Shown here: positions 15,362 to 24,129 of the stretch, piece after piece
Numbering within the stretch: position 1 is the first letter of the stretch
Layout of the letters: the number at the start of each line of letters is the position of its first letter
From: JABFRJ01 sp031374735
Lineage (GTDB): Bacteria > Pseudomonadota > Alphaproteobacteria > Rhizobiales > Hyphomicrobiaceae
DNA length: 64,000 nucleotides
Reading direction: 5' to 3'
Assembly (NCBI GenBank): GCA_031374735.1
Contig: JANMGQ010000066.1
Span: forward strand, 5,810-69,809
Notes under the pieces: generated by a model
Databases searched by the model: none
What the model was told of the DNA's origin: nothing
Seen by the model: the letters and a program-made list of their open reading frames with translations, nothing else
Program-made: the position numbers and the translations under genes

Positions 15362-17098
15362 TCACTCCGCCGCCGCCTTGTCCTTGAGCAGCGTCTCGCC
15401 CGGCTTGACCAGCGTGAACTGCACCGGCGCATCCGACACGTCGACGCGATCGCCGTCGAGACGCACACGCGTGTAGCGCGAGGTCGGTAGATCGCCGGCG
15501 TCGGGGAAGTCGTCGCGATAGTGCGCGCCGCGCGAATTCTCGCGCTTCAGGGCCGCCGCCGTGATCACCTTCGAGACGAGCAGCTGGCTGTCGAGATTGA
15601 GCCAATCGGCCCAGGTGAGGTTGAACGCGCGATCGCCATCCGGCACGCCGGTGCGCGCAAGCTCCGCACCGAGATCATCGAGCATCACAGTCGCACGCGT
15701 GAGCCGCTCCTGCGTGCGGATGATGCCCGCGTCGTCCCACATGCGTTCGAGCAGCGTGTCACGCAGCGCGTTGATGTTGCCGCGGGGTTGGCGGAAGGGG
15801 CGCGTCGCACGCTCGATCTCGGCGGCGACCTGATCGAGATCAGGGTCTTGTTGCGCGCGATCACCAGCGACATCGGCCGCCATGACATCACCGGAAATGC
15901 CGCCGAACACGGTCGAATTGGCAACGCCGTTACCACCAAGCCGGTTGGCGCCGTGCATGCCGCCGGCATCCTCGCCCGCGACGTAGAGGCCCGGCAGCGC
16001 TGTGCGCGTGTCGACGTCGCATTCGAGCCCGCCCATGAGGTAGTGCGCGGTCGGCACCACCTCGACTTGCCCACCCGCGAGATCGAAACCGCAATCGGCG
16101 CAGCGCTCGACCATGCCCTTGAACTGTTTGCGCACCTTTTCGGGCCCGAGGTGCCCCATGGCGATGTAGATGCCGCCGTTCGGCGTCGTGCGGCCGGCCT
16201 GCATTTCGCGATACATCGACTGCGAAACGAGATCGCGCGTCGCCCGCTCGCCGCGCTCATGGTAGTTGAACATGAAGCGGTTGCCGTCGCCATTAAGCAA
16301 ATAGCCGCCTGCGCCACGCAAACCTTCCTCGATGATCGTACCGGTCATGCGCGTGCCCTTGCCCGCGAGCACGCCCGTCGGATGAAACTGCACCATCTCC
16401 ATATCGCGCAACGTGAGCCCCGCGCGCAGTGCCATGGCGAGCCCGTCCATGCTCTTGTCGCCGGAGGGCGTGTGATACTTGTACATCGTCGGCCCGCCGC
16501 CGGTCGCGAGCAGCACGGCCTTGGCGCGTATGAATCTGAACGCGCCCGTGCGCACATCTTGCAGCAGCACGCCCGCGAGCGCGCTGCCGTACTTGGATTT
16601 GATCAGCGCGAGTGCGCGGTGTTCTTCGAGACGCTGGATGCCCGGCCGGGCCCACACCTGCTCCATCAGCCGGTTGATGATTTCGATGCCCGTGAGATCG
16701 CCCTTATGGACCGTGCGATCGAACGTCTGCCCCGCAAAGGCTTTGCCATGCAGCGAGCCATCTGGATTGCGATCGAAGAAGCAGCCGATCTCGTTTTCAA
16801 GCTCGCGCACGCGCTCGATGGCCTTGGTGACGAGCGTCCACGCGAGATCCTGGTTCGGCAGCCATTTGCCGCCTTCGATCGTATCCATGAAGTGGCGTTC
16901 GACGCTGTCGCCCGGAATGAGCGCGACGTTGTAGCCGCCTTGCACCATCCGTGTGCAGCCGGATTTGCCGAGCAAGCCCTTGCTCGCAATCGTGACGGAG
17001 AGATGCGGCGCGGCCTTTTTGGCGTGCAGTGCCGCGAACAGCCCGGCGCCGCCCGCGCCAAGGATGAGAATGTCGGTTGCGTGCGTGTCGTAGGTCAT
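15362..17098 (-). CDS. fumarate reductase/succinate dehydrogenase-type flavoprotein, histidine for covalent FAD replaced
   Basis: A 578-residue flavoprotein resembling SdhA/FrdA. The FAD Rossmann motif ILGAGGAGLFAALHA is at residues 12-26. QFHPTGV, the GERATRDLVS arginine, AHYLMGG and GLYVAGEDAGGMHGANRLGG fit the dicarboxylate site and FAD binding, and SRGAHYRDDFP marks the C-terminal domain. In SdhA/FrdA the FAD is bound covalently to the histidine of an SHT motif; here the aligned sequence is KSGCTRMVQGG, with cysteine at residue 48. FAD is therefore probably held without the usual histidyl bond. No FeS subunit is nearby. The start overlaps the end of the oxidoreductase gene (ATGA). Confidence 0.86.
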   Translation of the reverse strand: MTYDTHATDILILGAGGAGLFAALHAKKAAPHLSVTIASKGLLGKSGCTRMVQGGYNVALIPGDSVERHFMDTIEGGKWLPNQDLAWTLVTKAIERVRELENEIGCFFDRNPDGSLHGKAFAGQTFDRTVHKGDLTGIEIINRLMEQVWARPGIQRLEEHRALALIKSKYGSALAGVLLQDVRTGAFRFIRAKAVLLATGGGPTMYKYHTPSGDKSMDGLAMALRAGLTLRDMEMVQFHPTGVLAGKGTRMTGTIIEEGLRGAGGYLLNGDGNRFMFNYHERGERATRDLVSQSMYREMQAGRTTPNGGIYIAMGHLGPEKVRKQFKGMVERCADCGFDLAGGQVEVVPTAHYLMGGLECDVDTRTALPGLYVAGEDAGGMHGANRLGGNGVANSTVFGGISGDVMAADVAGDRAQQDPDLDQVAAEIERATRPFRQPRGNINALRDTLLERMWDDAGIIRTQERLTRATVMLDDLGAELARTGVPDGDRAFNLTWADWLNLDSQLLVSKVITAAALKRENSRGAHYRDDFPDAGDLPTSRYTRVRLDGDRVDVSDAPVQFTLVKPGETLLKDKAAAE

Positions 17099-18102
17099 AG
17101 CGTCACCGATCCGCCGGTCTTTGCGCTTTTGAGCAGTGCTGCGATGGTTGCCGCGATATCGCAACTTTCGCCTTCGGTCGCCCCGGTCCAGTGCTGCGCG
17201 CCCTCCCGCACCATGCGCGCGAAACTCTCGGCTTCGTGGAAGAAGCCGTTCCCTTCAGGCACAGCGCGCGTCTCGATCGGCGAGACGGCCGCCGGGCCAC
17301 GTCGGATCTGGAATTGGGCGGGGCCACCGATGGGCGGGTGATTGAGAAACATCGTCTCGATGGAGCCTTTGTCGCCGATGATCTGGCCGTGACGATGATA
17401 GCCTGTGGCGAAACTCGCGCTGACATGCGCAACCACGCCGTTTGCGAATTCGAGCGTGCCGAGCAGCGTCTCGTCGACGCCTGTCGCTGTGTATTGCGCG
17501 GTTGCCGAGACGCGCGTTGGGCGAGCGCCAGCCATAACGCGCACGAAACTGATGGCGTAGCTGCCCGCGTCCATCACGGCGCCGCCGGCCAGATCGGCTT
17601 TCAGGCGAATGTTGTTCGGATCGGAGAACGGGATGCCGAAACTGGCGCGGATCAATTTCACTTTGCCGATCGCGCCCTCGGCAAGGAGGCGGCGCACCTC
17701 GCCTGTCATGCGTTGCGCAAGATAGGGGTAGGCCTCGACCAGATGCACGCGATTGCGCCGCGCCGCATCGAACATCGCTTTCGCTTCGACCTCGTCGACG
17801 GCCAAGGGTTTCTCGCACAGCACATGTTTGCCGGCCTCGGCCGCCTTGATCGACCACGGCGCGTGCAGACTGTTTGGCAGGGGATTGTAGATGGCCTCGA
17901 CATCGGGATCGGCGAGCAGGGCGTCGTAGCTCGCATGCGCGCGGGGGATGTCGAATTCGCGCGCGAACGCCTGCGCCTTATCCAGCGTACGACTGCCGAC
18001 GGCTGCGATCGTCACCAGCTTCGAGGGCGCGACGGCCTTGACGAAGGCGCGCGCGATGTCGGCTGCGCCGAGGATGCCGATGCGAAGTGGTTGGTGGCTC
18101 AT
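17095..18102 (-). CDS. Gfo/Idh/MocA family NAD(P)-dependent oxidoreductase
   Basis: A 335-residue enzyme. IGILGAADIARAFVKAV is the N-terminal nucleotide-binding motif, YNPLPNSLHAPW follows, and HVLCEKPLA contains the conserved EKP lysine used for catalysis or cofactor orientation. The C-terminal domain has MDAGSYAISFVR. Members oxidise or reduce sugars, inositols, hydroxy acids or related compounds. It sits between the SdhC-like and flavoprotein genes, where an SdhB-type FeS subunit might be expected. It overlaps the flavoprotein start by four bases, so it belongs to the same operon. Confidence 0.86.
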   Translation of the reverse strand: MSHQPLRIGILGAADIARAFVKAVAPSKLVTIAAVGSRTLDKAQAFAREFDIPRAHASYDALLADPDVEAIYNPLPNSLHAPWSIKAAEAGKHVLCEKPLAVDEVEAKAMFDAARRNRVHLVEAYPYLAQRMTGEVRRLLAEGAIGKVKLIRASFGIPFSDPNNIRLKADLAGGAVMDAGSYAISFVRVMAGARPTRVSATAQYTATGVDETLLGTLEFANGVVAHVSASFATGYHRHGQIIGDKGSIETMFLNHPPIGGPAQFQIRRGPAAVSPIETRAVPEGNGFFHEAESFARMVREGAQHWTGATEGESCDIAATIAALLKSAKTGGSVTL

Positions 18103-18116
18103 CGGAGATCCCTCGC

Positions 18117-18482
18117 TCAGGCGACAATCAAGAAGGCGGCACCTAGCAATGCCGCGCCGACGATACCACCGATGGCCGCGGCGCGCTGGCTCGGTCGCCA
18201 GCCGTGTGCCTCGAGCATCAAGACACGCACCCCGCCGACGAGGTGGACGGCGAGGCAGAAGATCAACCCGGCTTCAGCAAGTTTGACGATGGGCTGCTTC
18301 GTCCAGCCGAGGAAGCTATCCAAGCCTGCTTCGCCCCTGAGCGCAAAGCCGAGCACCAGAAAATGAAACGGCAGGAACAGCGCGAGCGCGACGCCGCTGA
18401 CGCGATGGATGAACGCCGCCGACCAGAGCGCATCTCGGCGATAGGCGGCATTGCGCGGTTTGTCAGTGCGAGGCTCGGTCAT
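18117..18482 (-). CDS. SdhC-like cytochrome b556 membrane subunit
   Basis: A 121-residue membrane protein with three hydrophobic helices. SAAFIHRVSGVALALFLPFH matches the quinone-site and first-helix motif of succinate dehydrogenase cytochrome b556 (serine and arginine of the S-x(3)-R type), and CLAVHLVGGVRVLMLEAHG matches the heme-histidine helix. It is the first gene of the tightly spaced leftward operon, 14 bases before the oxidoreductase. No SdhD or SdhB gene accompanies it. It may anchor the SdhA-like flavoprotein directly or with a subunit encoded elsewhere, passing electrons to the quinone pool. That pairing is an inference. Confidence 0.75.
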   Translation of the reverse strand: MTEPRTDKPRNAAYRRDALWSAAFIHRVSGVALALFLPFHFLVLGFALRGEAGLDSFLGWTKQPIVKLAEAGLIFCLAVHLVGGVRVLMLEAHGWRPSQRAAAIGGIVGAALLGAAFLIVA

Positions 18483-18699
18483 GGCGTGATCCGTGAGCCC
18501 TGTTTTCGCGGCCCCCGAGGTCCCCTGATTGTAGAACCAAACATCAAAGCACCCGTACCTGCGGTTAGAGACAGCGACCGATCATTCAAGCCACGTTTTC
18601 CGCACTACGACAGCACGCCACGGTGCTTGCAGATCCGAGACCTGCACACCTCGGCAATACAGTATCGACGCCTCAGCGCGACCGATGAGGCTTCCGGAC

Positions 18700-18729
18700 A
18701 TGCCGGTCGCGCCATCGCACTACCGGCAT
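18700..18729. repeat. short palindromic repeat core
   Basis: The 295-base gap between the LivJ-type binding protein gene and the SdhC-like gene contains an inverted repeat, ATGCCGGT (18700-18707) and ACCGGCAT (18722-18729), with CGCGCC after the first arm. The same sequence forms the core of the larger repeat at 21513-21644. It is probably a decayed or partial member of the same intergenic family, and it may also shape a transcript hairpin ahead of the operon. Confidence 0.5.
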
Positions 18730-18777
18730 TCCAGGATACCGCCACTGTTGGCGGTCAAAGTTTGATGCCCCGTGGGA

Positions 18778-19956
18778 TCAGAGCTTGCAGCCTGTGCCCG
18801 GATCGGCGAGGCCGGCAACGGCGATGCCCGTAACCTTGTTTTGGCCGCCTTCGGCCTTGCGCAGGTAGATGTTGTGCACGATTTCCTGCGATTTCGAGAA
18901 GCTGACCGGGCCGCGCGGGCTGTCGATTTTGGCTTCGCGCATGGCTTTGTAGAGGGCGGCTTCATCCTCGATCTTGCCCTTCACGGCCTCGAGGCCGATG
19001 GCAAGCAATTGCGCGCTGTCATAGCCCTGCACCGCATACACATCCGCCTCGCGACCGGCTTTGGCCTTGAAGGCCGCGCGGAAGGCCGTGTTCTTCGGGT
19101 TGTCGAGGCCATCGCCATAGTGGAGCGCGGTTTCAACGCCGTTGGCAGCGTCTCCCGCGGCGCCCAGCACGCCCTCGGTCAGGAAGCCGGATCCGACCAG
19201 CGGCACGGAGAGGCCGGCCGCCTTGTAGTCCTTCAGGAACGCGGCAGCCCCGCCGCCCGCGAAGAAGGCACCAACGGCATCGACGCCGAGGCCCGGGATC
19301 TGCGCCAGCAACGGCTGGAAGTTGGTTTCCGGGAATTTCAGCGTCAATGTCTGCACAACCTGACCGCCGTTGGCCTCGAGGCCTTCCTTGAAGCCCGCGC
19401 CCGATTCAGCGCCCGCGGCATAATCCCATGTGATCCACGCGGCCTTTTTGACGCCGCGCTTGCCGAGCGCAACGCCCATGCCATAGGCGGGCTGCCAGTT
19501 CGAGAACGAAGCGCGAAACACGTTCTTGGCGCACAGCGCGCGCGTGACGCCGACGGCGCCGGCATTGGGCACGATGCACAGCGTGCCCGATTCCGTGACG
19601 GCCTTGTGGATGGCCATCTGCACGCCCGAGTGGACAGTGCCGATGAGCACGTCGACTGCGTCGCGCTTGATCATGCGATCGGCGTTCTGGGGGCCGAGTT
19701 CCGGCTTGGATTCGTCGTCCAGCTTGATGAACTGGATGTCGCGGCCGCCGAGTTTGCCGCCTTTTTCGGCCAAGACCATTTCGATTGCATGTGTGATGTT
19801 CTCGCCAAGTTGCGCGAACGTGCCCGAGTAAGGCAGCATCAAGCCGACCTTGAGTGGCTTGGCCTGGGCAATGGCCCAGCCGGTCGGGATAGTGGCGGCG
19901 GCGGTCAGGGCGCCAGCGCCCTTGATCAGGCCGCGGCGTGAAACGCGTTTGGTCAT
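18778..19956 (-). CDS. ABC transporter substrate-binding protein, branched-chain amino acid (LivJ) type
   Basis: A 392-residue periplasmic binding protein. The N terminus has a twin-arginine-like signal, SRRGLIKGAGALTAAATIP. The mature part begins KPLKVGLMLPYSGTFAQLG, typical of the HAAT/LivJ family, which also binds aromatic acids, amides and urea. GGGAGG lies nine bases before ATG at 19956. No LivFGHM permease or ATPase genes are adjacent, so the rest of the transporter must be elsewhere. It lies 295 bases upstream of the nine-gene leftward operon on the same strand, and may deliver that operon's substrate; this is context only. Confidence 0.87.
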   Translation of the reverse strand: MTKRVSRRGLIKGAGALTAAATIPTGWAIAQAKPLKVGLMLPYSGTFAQLGENITHAIEMVLAEKGGKLGGRDIQFIKLDDESKPELGPQNADRMIKRDAVDVLIGTVHSGVQMAIHKAVTESGTLCIVPNAGAVGVTRALCAKNVFRASFSNWQPAYGMGVALGKRGVKKAAWITWDYAAGAESGAGFKEGLEANGGQVVQTLTLKFPETNFQPLLAQIPGLGVDAVGAFFAGGGAAAFLKDYKAAGLSVPLVGSGFLTEGVLGAAGDAANGVETALHYGDGLDNPKNTAFRAAFKAKAGREADVYAVQGYDSAQLLAIGLEAVKGKIEDEAALYKAMREAKIDSPRGPVSFSKSQEIVHNIYLRKAEGGQNKVTGIAVAGLADPGTGCKL

Positions 19957-20136
19957 GTGTATCCTCCCAGATGTTTCGGCCTTGGCTGGCCGTGCCGCTC
20001 TTGCTTCGCCAACCACTGCGGCGGCGTCAAGGCTCTCATTTTTTGTCTGAGCGCTCGGCCGCCGAGATCGGCTGCCAACCGTCTTGACTTCGCACACCCG
20101 CAGCGCCCGGCTCCATCAATGCCGCACATGCAGCAT

Positions 20137-21489
20137 TCAGTTGGCCTGTGGCGTTTCCCCGGCTTGCACCGCCAGAACCGCGCCGGCGAGATACAGCGAA
20201 CCACAAATCAGCACGCGCGTCGGCACCGTGACGGTGCGCGAGAGCTGGTCAAGGGCCGCGAGAGGATCGGCCACGGGCTCGGCGGGGATGCCAACACCGT
20301 GTGCGGCCTTGGCAAGCTGAACCGGGTCGTGCGGGATCTCTCTGGCACCGGCGACCGGCACCGTGAGCACCTGCTGCACAATGCCGGAAAACGGCGCCAG
20401 GAACCCGCCCGCGTCCCGATGGCCCTGCATGCCGAAGATCAGCACGACGGGCATGGGCCTGAGCTCATCCAGGTCTGCCAACGTTTGCGCGATCACCTGC
20501 CCGCCGGCAGGATTATGCCCGCCATCGAGCCACAACTCGATTCTTTTGCCCGCTCGCTCAGCCAGCGATCCGGTGGCGAGACGCTGCATGCGCCCGGGCC
20601 AAACCGCTTTCGCAAGCCCGCGCCCGATGATCTCCTCGTCCAGACTGAGCAACGCGCGCAGCTGCTGTGACGCCGCCACGACCGTTCCTGCGTTGATGAT
20701 CTGATGGCGCCCGATCAGACCGGGCAGCGGCAGATCGAGCAACTCATTCTCGGTCTGGAAGATCAGCCGCCCATTCTGTTCAAATGCATCGAAATCCTCG
20801 CCCCAGGTGAGGATCGGCGCGCGCTCGGCCCGCGCCTTGGCCCGCAGAACATCGAGCACCAGCGGCTCCTGCTGCGAGATCACCACGGGCACGTCGCGCT
20901 TGATGATGCCGGCCTTGGCCCAGGCGATGTTTTCAAGCGTCCCGCCGAGCTTTTCTGCGTGATCCATTGATATCGGCGTGATGATGCACAGCTGCGGCCG
21001 CTGCACGACATTGGTCGTGTCGAACTCGCCGCCGAGACCAACCTCAAGAATAAGCACGTCCGCCGGCGTCTCGGCGAAAGCGAGAAAGGCCGCTGCCGTG
21101 GTGATCTCAAAAAACGTGATGGGGTCGCCTGCATTCACGTCGCGCACGCGCTCAAGCAGCGATACGAGCTGATCCTCTGAAATGGGCGCGGAACCCCCAC
21201 CCGGTTGCGCCAGCACAATGCGCTCATGAAAATGCACCAGATGCGGCGAGGTATAAACATGCGGGCGCTTGCCTGCGGCCTCGGTGATCGCTCGCAAAAA
21301 CGCTGTCGTCGAGCCTTTGCCGTTGGTGCCAGCGATGTGCACCACAGGTGGCAACTTGCGTTCGGGATGGTCGAGCTTGACCAGCAACCGCTCGATCCGC
21401 CCAAGCGACAGATCCATCATCAGCGGATGGAGTGCCTTCAAACTCGCGAGCAGCGCATCACTGCGCCGCACGGGTGGTGTCTTGGACAT
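20137..21489 (-). CDS. folC: bifunctional folylpolyglutamate synthase/dihydrofolate synthase
   Basis: A 450-residue Mur-ligase-type enzyme. VVHIAGTNGKGSTTAFLRAI is the ATP-binding P-loop, YTSPHLVHFHERI the folate-binding loop, ILEVGLGGEFDTTN the second nucleotide motif, and WLDGGHNPAGGQ the conserved motif of the C-terminal domain. It adds glutamate to dihydropteroate and folates in the cytoplasm. Length and motif order are normal. In many alphaproteobacteria folC follows accD and trp genes, but those are not present here. Confidence 0.95.
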   Translation of the reverse strand: MSKTPPVRRSDALLASLKALHPLMMDLSLGRIERLLVKLDHPERKLPPVVHIAGTNGKGSTTAFLRAITEAAGKRPHVYTSPHLVHFHERIVLAQPGGGSAPISEDQLVSLLERVRDVNAGDPITFFEITTAAAFLAFAETPADVLILEVGLGGEFDTTNVVQRPQLCIITPISMDHAEKLGGTLENIAWAKAGIIKRDVPVVISQQEPLVLDVLRAKARAERAPILTWGEDFDAFEQNGRLIFQTENELLDLPLPGLIGRHQIINAGTVVAASQQLRALLSLDEEIIGRGLAKAVWPGRMQRLATGSLAERAGKRIELWLDGGHNPAGGQVIAQTLADLDELRPMPVVLIFGMQGHRDAGGFLAPFSGIVQQVLTVPVAGAREIPHDPVQLAKAAHGVGIPAEPVADPLAALDQLSRTVTVPTRVLICGSLYLAGAVLAVQAGETPQAN

Positions 21490-21512
21490 GGAACGCTCTC
21501 GTTCGGTGGATC

Positions 21513-21644
21513 ATACCAGCGCGCAAAATTTCTGACCTATCACATCCAACGGCGTCATCCCGGATATGCCGGTCGCGCCTCGGCGCGACGGCATTCCGGG
21601 ATGACGATGATAGTTGGTCAGTCATAAATTTTGGCCGCTGGTAT
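21513..21644. repeat. intergenic repeat, copy A: inverted termini around a palindromic core
   Basis: The left end reads ATACCAGCGCGCAAAATTTC, and the right end on the other strand reads ATACCAGCGGCCAAAATTTA, so the element has terminal inverted repeats of about 25 bases. The core is a near-perfect palindrome beginning GTCATCCCGG and ending CCGGGATGAC. Total length is about 132 bases. Two more members with the same ends lie at 46551-46780 and 62068-62290. No open frame is present. It sits between folC and the CorC-type gene, both transcribed leftward. Confidence 0.75.
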
Positions 21645-21705
21645 CAGTGCCGTCATGCGGTGAGTACTTCGCTGTTCCTCGTCGTGCAATCGGCTGGTAT
21701 GCCCT

Positions 21706-23067
21706 TCAACCGCCCTCCATGGCATCCCGCTCGCCGCCCGGTGGTTTGGCCGAGGCGTTAGGTGCGGCCTTGCGCGCGGGCACAACTGTCGCGCCCGCTG
21801 GTGCCGTCACGGGCTTGATGCGCAGCGCCGTCAGCTTGTTCTTGTTCTTGCGCAGGATCTCAAAACGATAGCCGTGGAACGTGAAGGTTTGCCCGGGCTC
21901 AGGAATGGTCTGCGCCTCATGGATGAGCAGACCAGCGATCGTGGTCGCCTCCTCGTCGGGCAAGTTCCAGTCCATCTGCCGGTTCAAATCGCGCACGGCG
22001 AGCGAGCCGTCGACATTGACCGAGCCGTCGGCCTGCGTGCGCACGGCCGAGCCCTCGGTGTCGTGCTCATCTGAGATCTGGCCGACGATCTCTTCGAGAA
22101 TGTCCTCAAGCGTGATGAGGCCTTGCACCTCGCCATATTCGTCGACGACCAGCGCCATCTGCGATTTGCGCTTCAGGAACGCGTTCAGTTGCGCGCGTGC
22201 CGTCGTGCTTTCCGGGACAAACCAGGGCGCGGGGGCGAGCGCCTTGATGTCGAGTTTTTCAGGCGCAAAACCGGTCGCGGACAGGGCGGCCAGCAGGTCT
22301 TTGGTGTTCAGAATACCGACGATGTTTTCGGCCTGCTCCTTCCACAGCGGCACGCGCGTGTATTGGCTTTTGAGCACAGCATCGATGATGGCGTACGGCG
22401 GCTGGTCGATGTCGATGGTCTCCATTTTGGTCCGATGCACCATGACGTCTTCAACCGTGAGATCGCCGAGATCGAGCACGCCGCCGAGCATCTCGGCATC
22501 GTTGCGCGCCACCGCGCCCTCCTTTTGCTGCAGCTCGATGGTGCCGCGCAGCTCCTCTTGCGCTGCCAGAATATTGGCCTTGTCGTCCTTGGTCGACGGC
22601 GTCAGCTTCAGGATGGCGCGCACCACGATCTGCAACAGCACGGTCGCGGGCGTCAGCACCCAGATGACCGCGCGCATGATTGGCGCCACCACAAGCGCCG
22701 CCTTGTCCGGGTTGGTGAGTGCATAGGTCTTGGGCAGCACGGCCGAGAAGATCACGATCAGCGTCGTCAGCAGGATCGACGAATAGATCACGCCGACTTC
22801 GCCAAACACCTTGGCAGCATAGGCTGAGGCGAGCGCCGCCGCGAGCACGTCGACCAGCGTGTTGCCGAGCAGAACGGCGCCGAGCAGCTTCTCGGGCGCT
22901 GTCATGAGGCGGTTGACCTGGATGGCGCGCGGATGCCCCTCCTGCTCCATGGCGTGCATACGCGCGCGCGAGGCGGCTGTGAGCGCCGTCTCGCTGGCGT
23001 TGAAGAAGGCCGACAGTGCCAGCAACACGACGATGGCTGCGATGATCAGGGCAAGTTCATAGGACAT
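21706..23067 (-). CDS. CNNM/CorC-HlyC family transporter
   Basis: A 453-residue membrane protein. The N-terminal DUF21 (CNNM) domain has about four hydrophobic helices, with FFNASETALTAASRARM near residue 20 and LLGNTLVDVLAAALAS. A pair of CBS domains follows: VMVHRTKMETIDIDQPP, YTRVPLWKEQAENIVGILN and DEYGEVQGLITLEDILEEIV. A C-terminal CorC_HlyC domain holds DGSLAVRDLNRQMDW. The family exports Mg2+ or Co2+, or modulates divalent cations; HlyC-type naming is historical. ATG at 23067 is chosen because the longer frame (from 23265) adds 66 residues without similarity and would run into the divergent hydrolase region. Confidence 0.9.
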   Translation of the reverse strand: MSYELALIIAAIVVLLALSAFFNASETALTAASRARMHAMEQEGHPRAIQVNRLMTAPEKLLGAVLLGNTLVDVLAAALASAYAAKVFGEVGVIYSSILLTTLIVIFSAVLPKTYALTNPDKAALVVAPIMRAVIWVLTPATVLLQIVVRAILKLTPSTKDDKANILAAQEELRGTIELQQKEGAVARNDAEMLGGVLDLGDLTVEDVMVHRTKMETIDIDQPPYAIIDAVLKSQYTRVPLWKEQAENIVGILNTKDLLAALSATGFAPEKLDIKALAPAPWFVPESTTARAQLNAFLKRKSQMALVVDEYGEVQGLITLEDILEEIVGQISDEHDTEGSAVRTQADGSVNVDGSLAVRDLNRQMDWNLPDEEATTIAGLLIHEAQTIPEPGQTFTFHGYRFEILRKNKNKLTALRIKPVTAPAGATVVPARKAAPNASAKPPGGERDAMEGG

Positions 23068-23227
23068 GAGACGTGGTTTAGCATGACAGAGTGCACGTGG
23101 GGCGGGTTGTGCGATGTTATAGGCGAGACAGGTGAATGCCACGTGCGCAATGTGCGACAGCGCTGGCAGGACAAGACTGTGGTTGCTTGCTAGTACATCC
23201 AACGAGCTGCGGACGAGCACAATAAAC

Positions 23228-24127
23228 ATGATCGAAACATCCGGCGAACGCATGGCGAAGGCCAATGGCCTCGAGCTGTGTTACCAGACCTTCGGCGACA
23301 AGTCGGACCCGGCGCTCGTGCTGATCATGGGGCTCGGCACGCAGATGATCGCCTGGGACGAGGCCCTGTGCGCGGCTTTGGCGGAAAAGGGCTTGTTCGT
23401 CGTACGTTTCGATAACCGCGACATCGGCAAGTCGACACGTTTTGATGCGGCGGGCGTGCCTAATATCATGGCTTTGATGGGCATGATGGCCATCGGCCGG
23501 AAACTGGATGTACCCTACACGTTGCGGGACATGGCGGCCGATACGATCGGCTTGATGGATGCTCTCGGCATCGAGACGGCCCACGTCGTTGGCGCGTCCA
23601 TGGGTGGCGCTATCGTGCAGGAACTCGCGATCCACTATCCCGCGCGCCTCAAGACCATGGCCTGCATCATGGCGTCGCCGGGCGATCCCAAGCTGAAGGC
23701 ACCGACGGCGCAAGCGATCGCCGTGCTCTTGAAGTCGACGCCGGCGGATTTCGACGGTTATCTCGCCTCCTACAAGGCGACGGTGAAGGTGCTGCGCGGG
23801 CCGCATTTTCCAGACGAAGAAGCGCATGACGAGGCGCGCGCGCGGCGCAACTTCGAGCGTGGCCTCAATCCAGCGGGGACGACGCGTCAGCTCGCGGCCA
23901 TCTATGCCTCCGGCAATCGAACGGCCGCGCTCGGCAAGACGACGACACCCGCTTTGGTCATTCACGGCGACGCTGATCCGCTGATCCCGGTGTCACACGG
24001 TCATGCGCTGGTGAAGGCGATCGGCCGCGCGACCGTCGATATCATCCCGAACATGGGGCACTCGCTGCCCCGCGCCGTCTGGCCGCGTATCGTCGAAGAT
24101 ATCACGCGGCATACGCAGGCGCGCTAA
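23228..24127 (+). CDS. alpha/beta hydrolase
   Basis: A 299-residue alpha/beta-hydrolase. LVLIMGLGTQMIAW is the oxyanion strand and loop, VRFDNRDIGKS is conserved in this family, VVGASMGGAIVQELA has the nucleophile serine, and VIHGDADPLIPVSHG with NMGHSLPR give the acid and histidine. This subgroup resembles anthracycline methylesterase and aclacinomycin esterase RdmC, but substrates vary widely. ATG at 23228 is used, with a possible later start at 23252. The gene ends three bases from the stop of a convergent secreted-protein gene. Confidence 0.85.
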   Translation: MIETSGERMAKANGLELCYQTFGDKSDPALVLIMGLGTQMIAWDEALCAALAEKGLFVVRFDNRDIGKSTRFDAAGVPNIMALMGMMAIGRKLDVPYTLRDMAADTIGLMDALGIETAHVVGASMGGAIVQELAIHYPARLKTMACIMASPGDPKLKAPTAQAIAVLLKSTPADFDGYLASYKATVKVLRGPHFPDEEAHDEARARRNFERGLNPAGTTRQLAAIYASGNRTAALGKTTTPALVIHGDADPLIPVSHGHALVKAIGRATVDIIPNMGHSLPRAVWPRIVEDITRHTQAR

Positions 24128-24129
24128 GC

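Noticed and set aside
15521..17341. 606-codon plus-strand open frame opposite the flavoprotein gene
   Set aside because: It mirrors the real gene; long antisense frames are common in GC-rich DNA. Its product is rich in Arg, His and Ala without family motifs, while the minus strand gives a full SdhA-like protein.
21513..21644. Possible rho-independent terminator only
   Set aside because: The palindromic core could terminate transcription, but the shared inverted ends with two other loci show it is a repeat element; no T run follows the stem.
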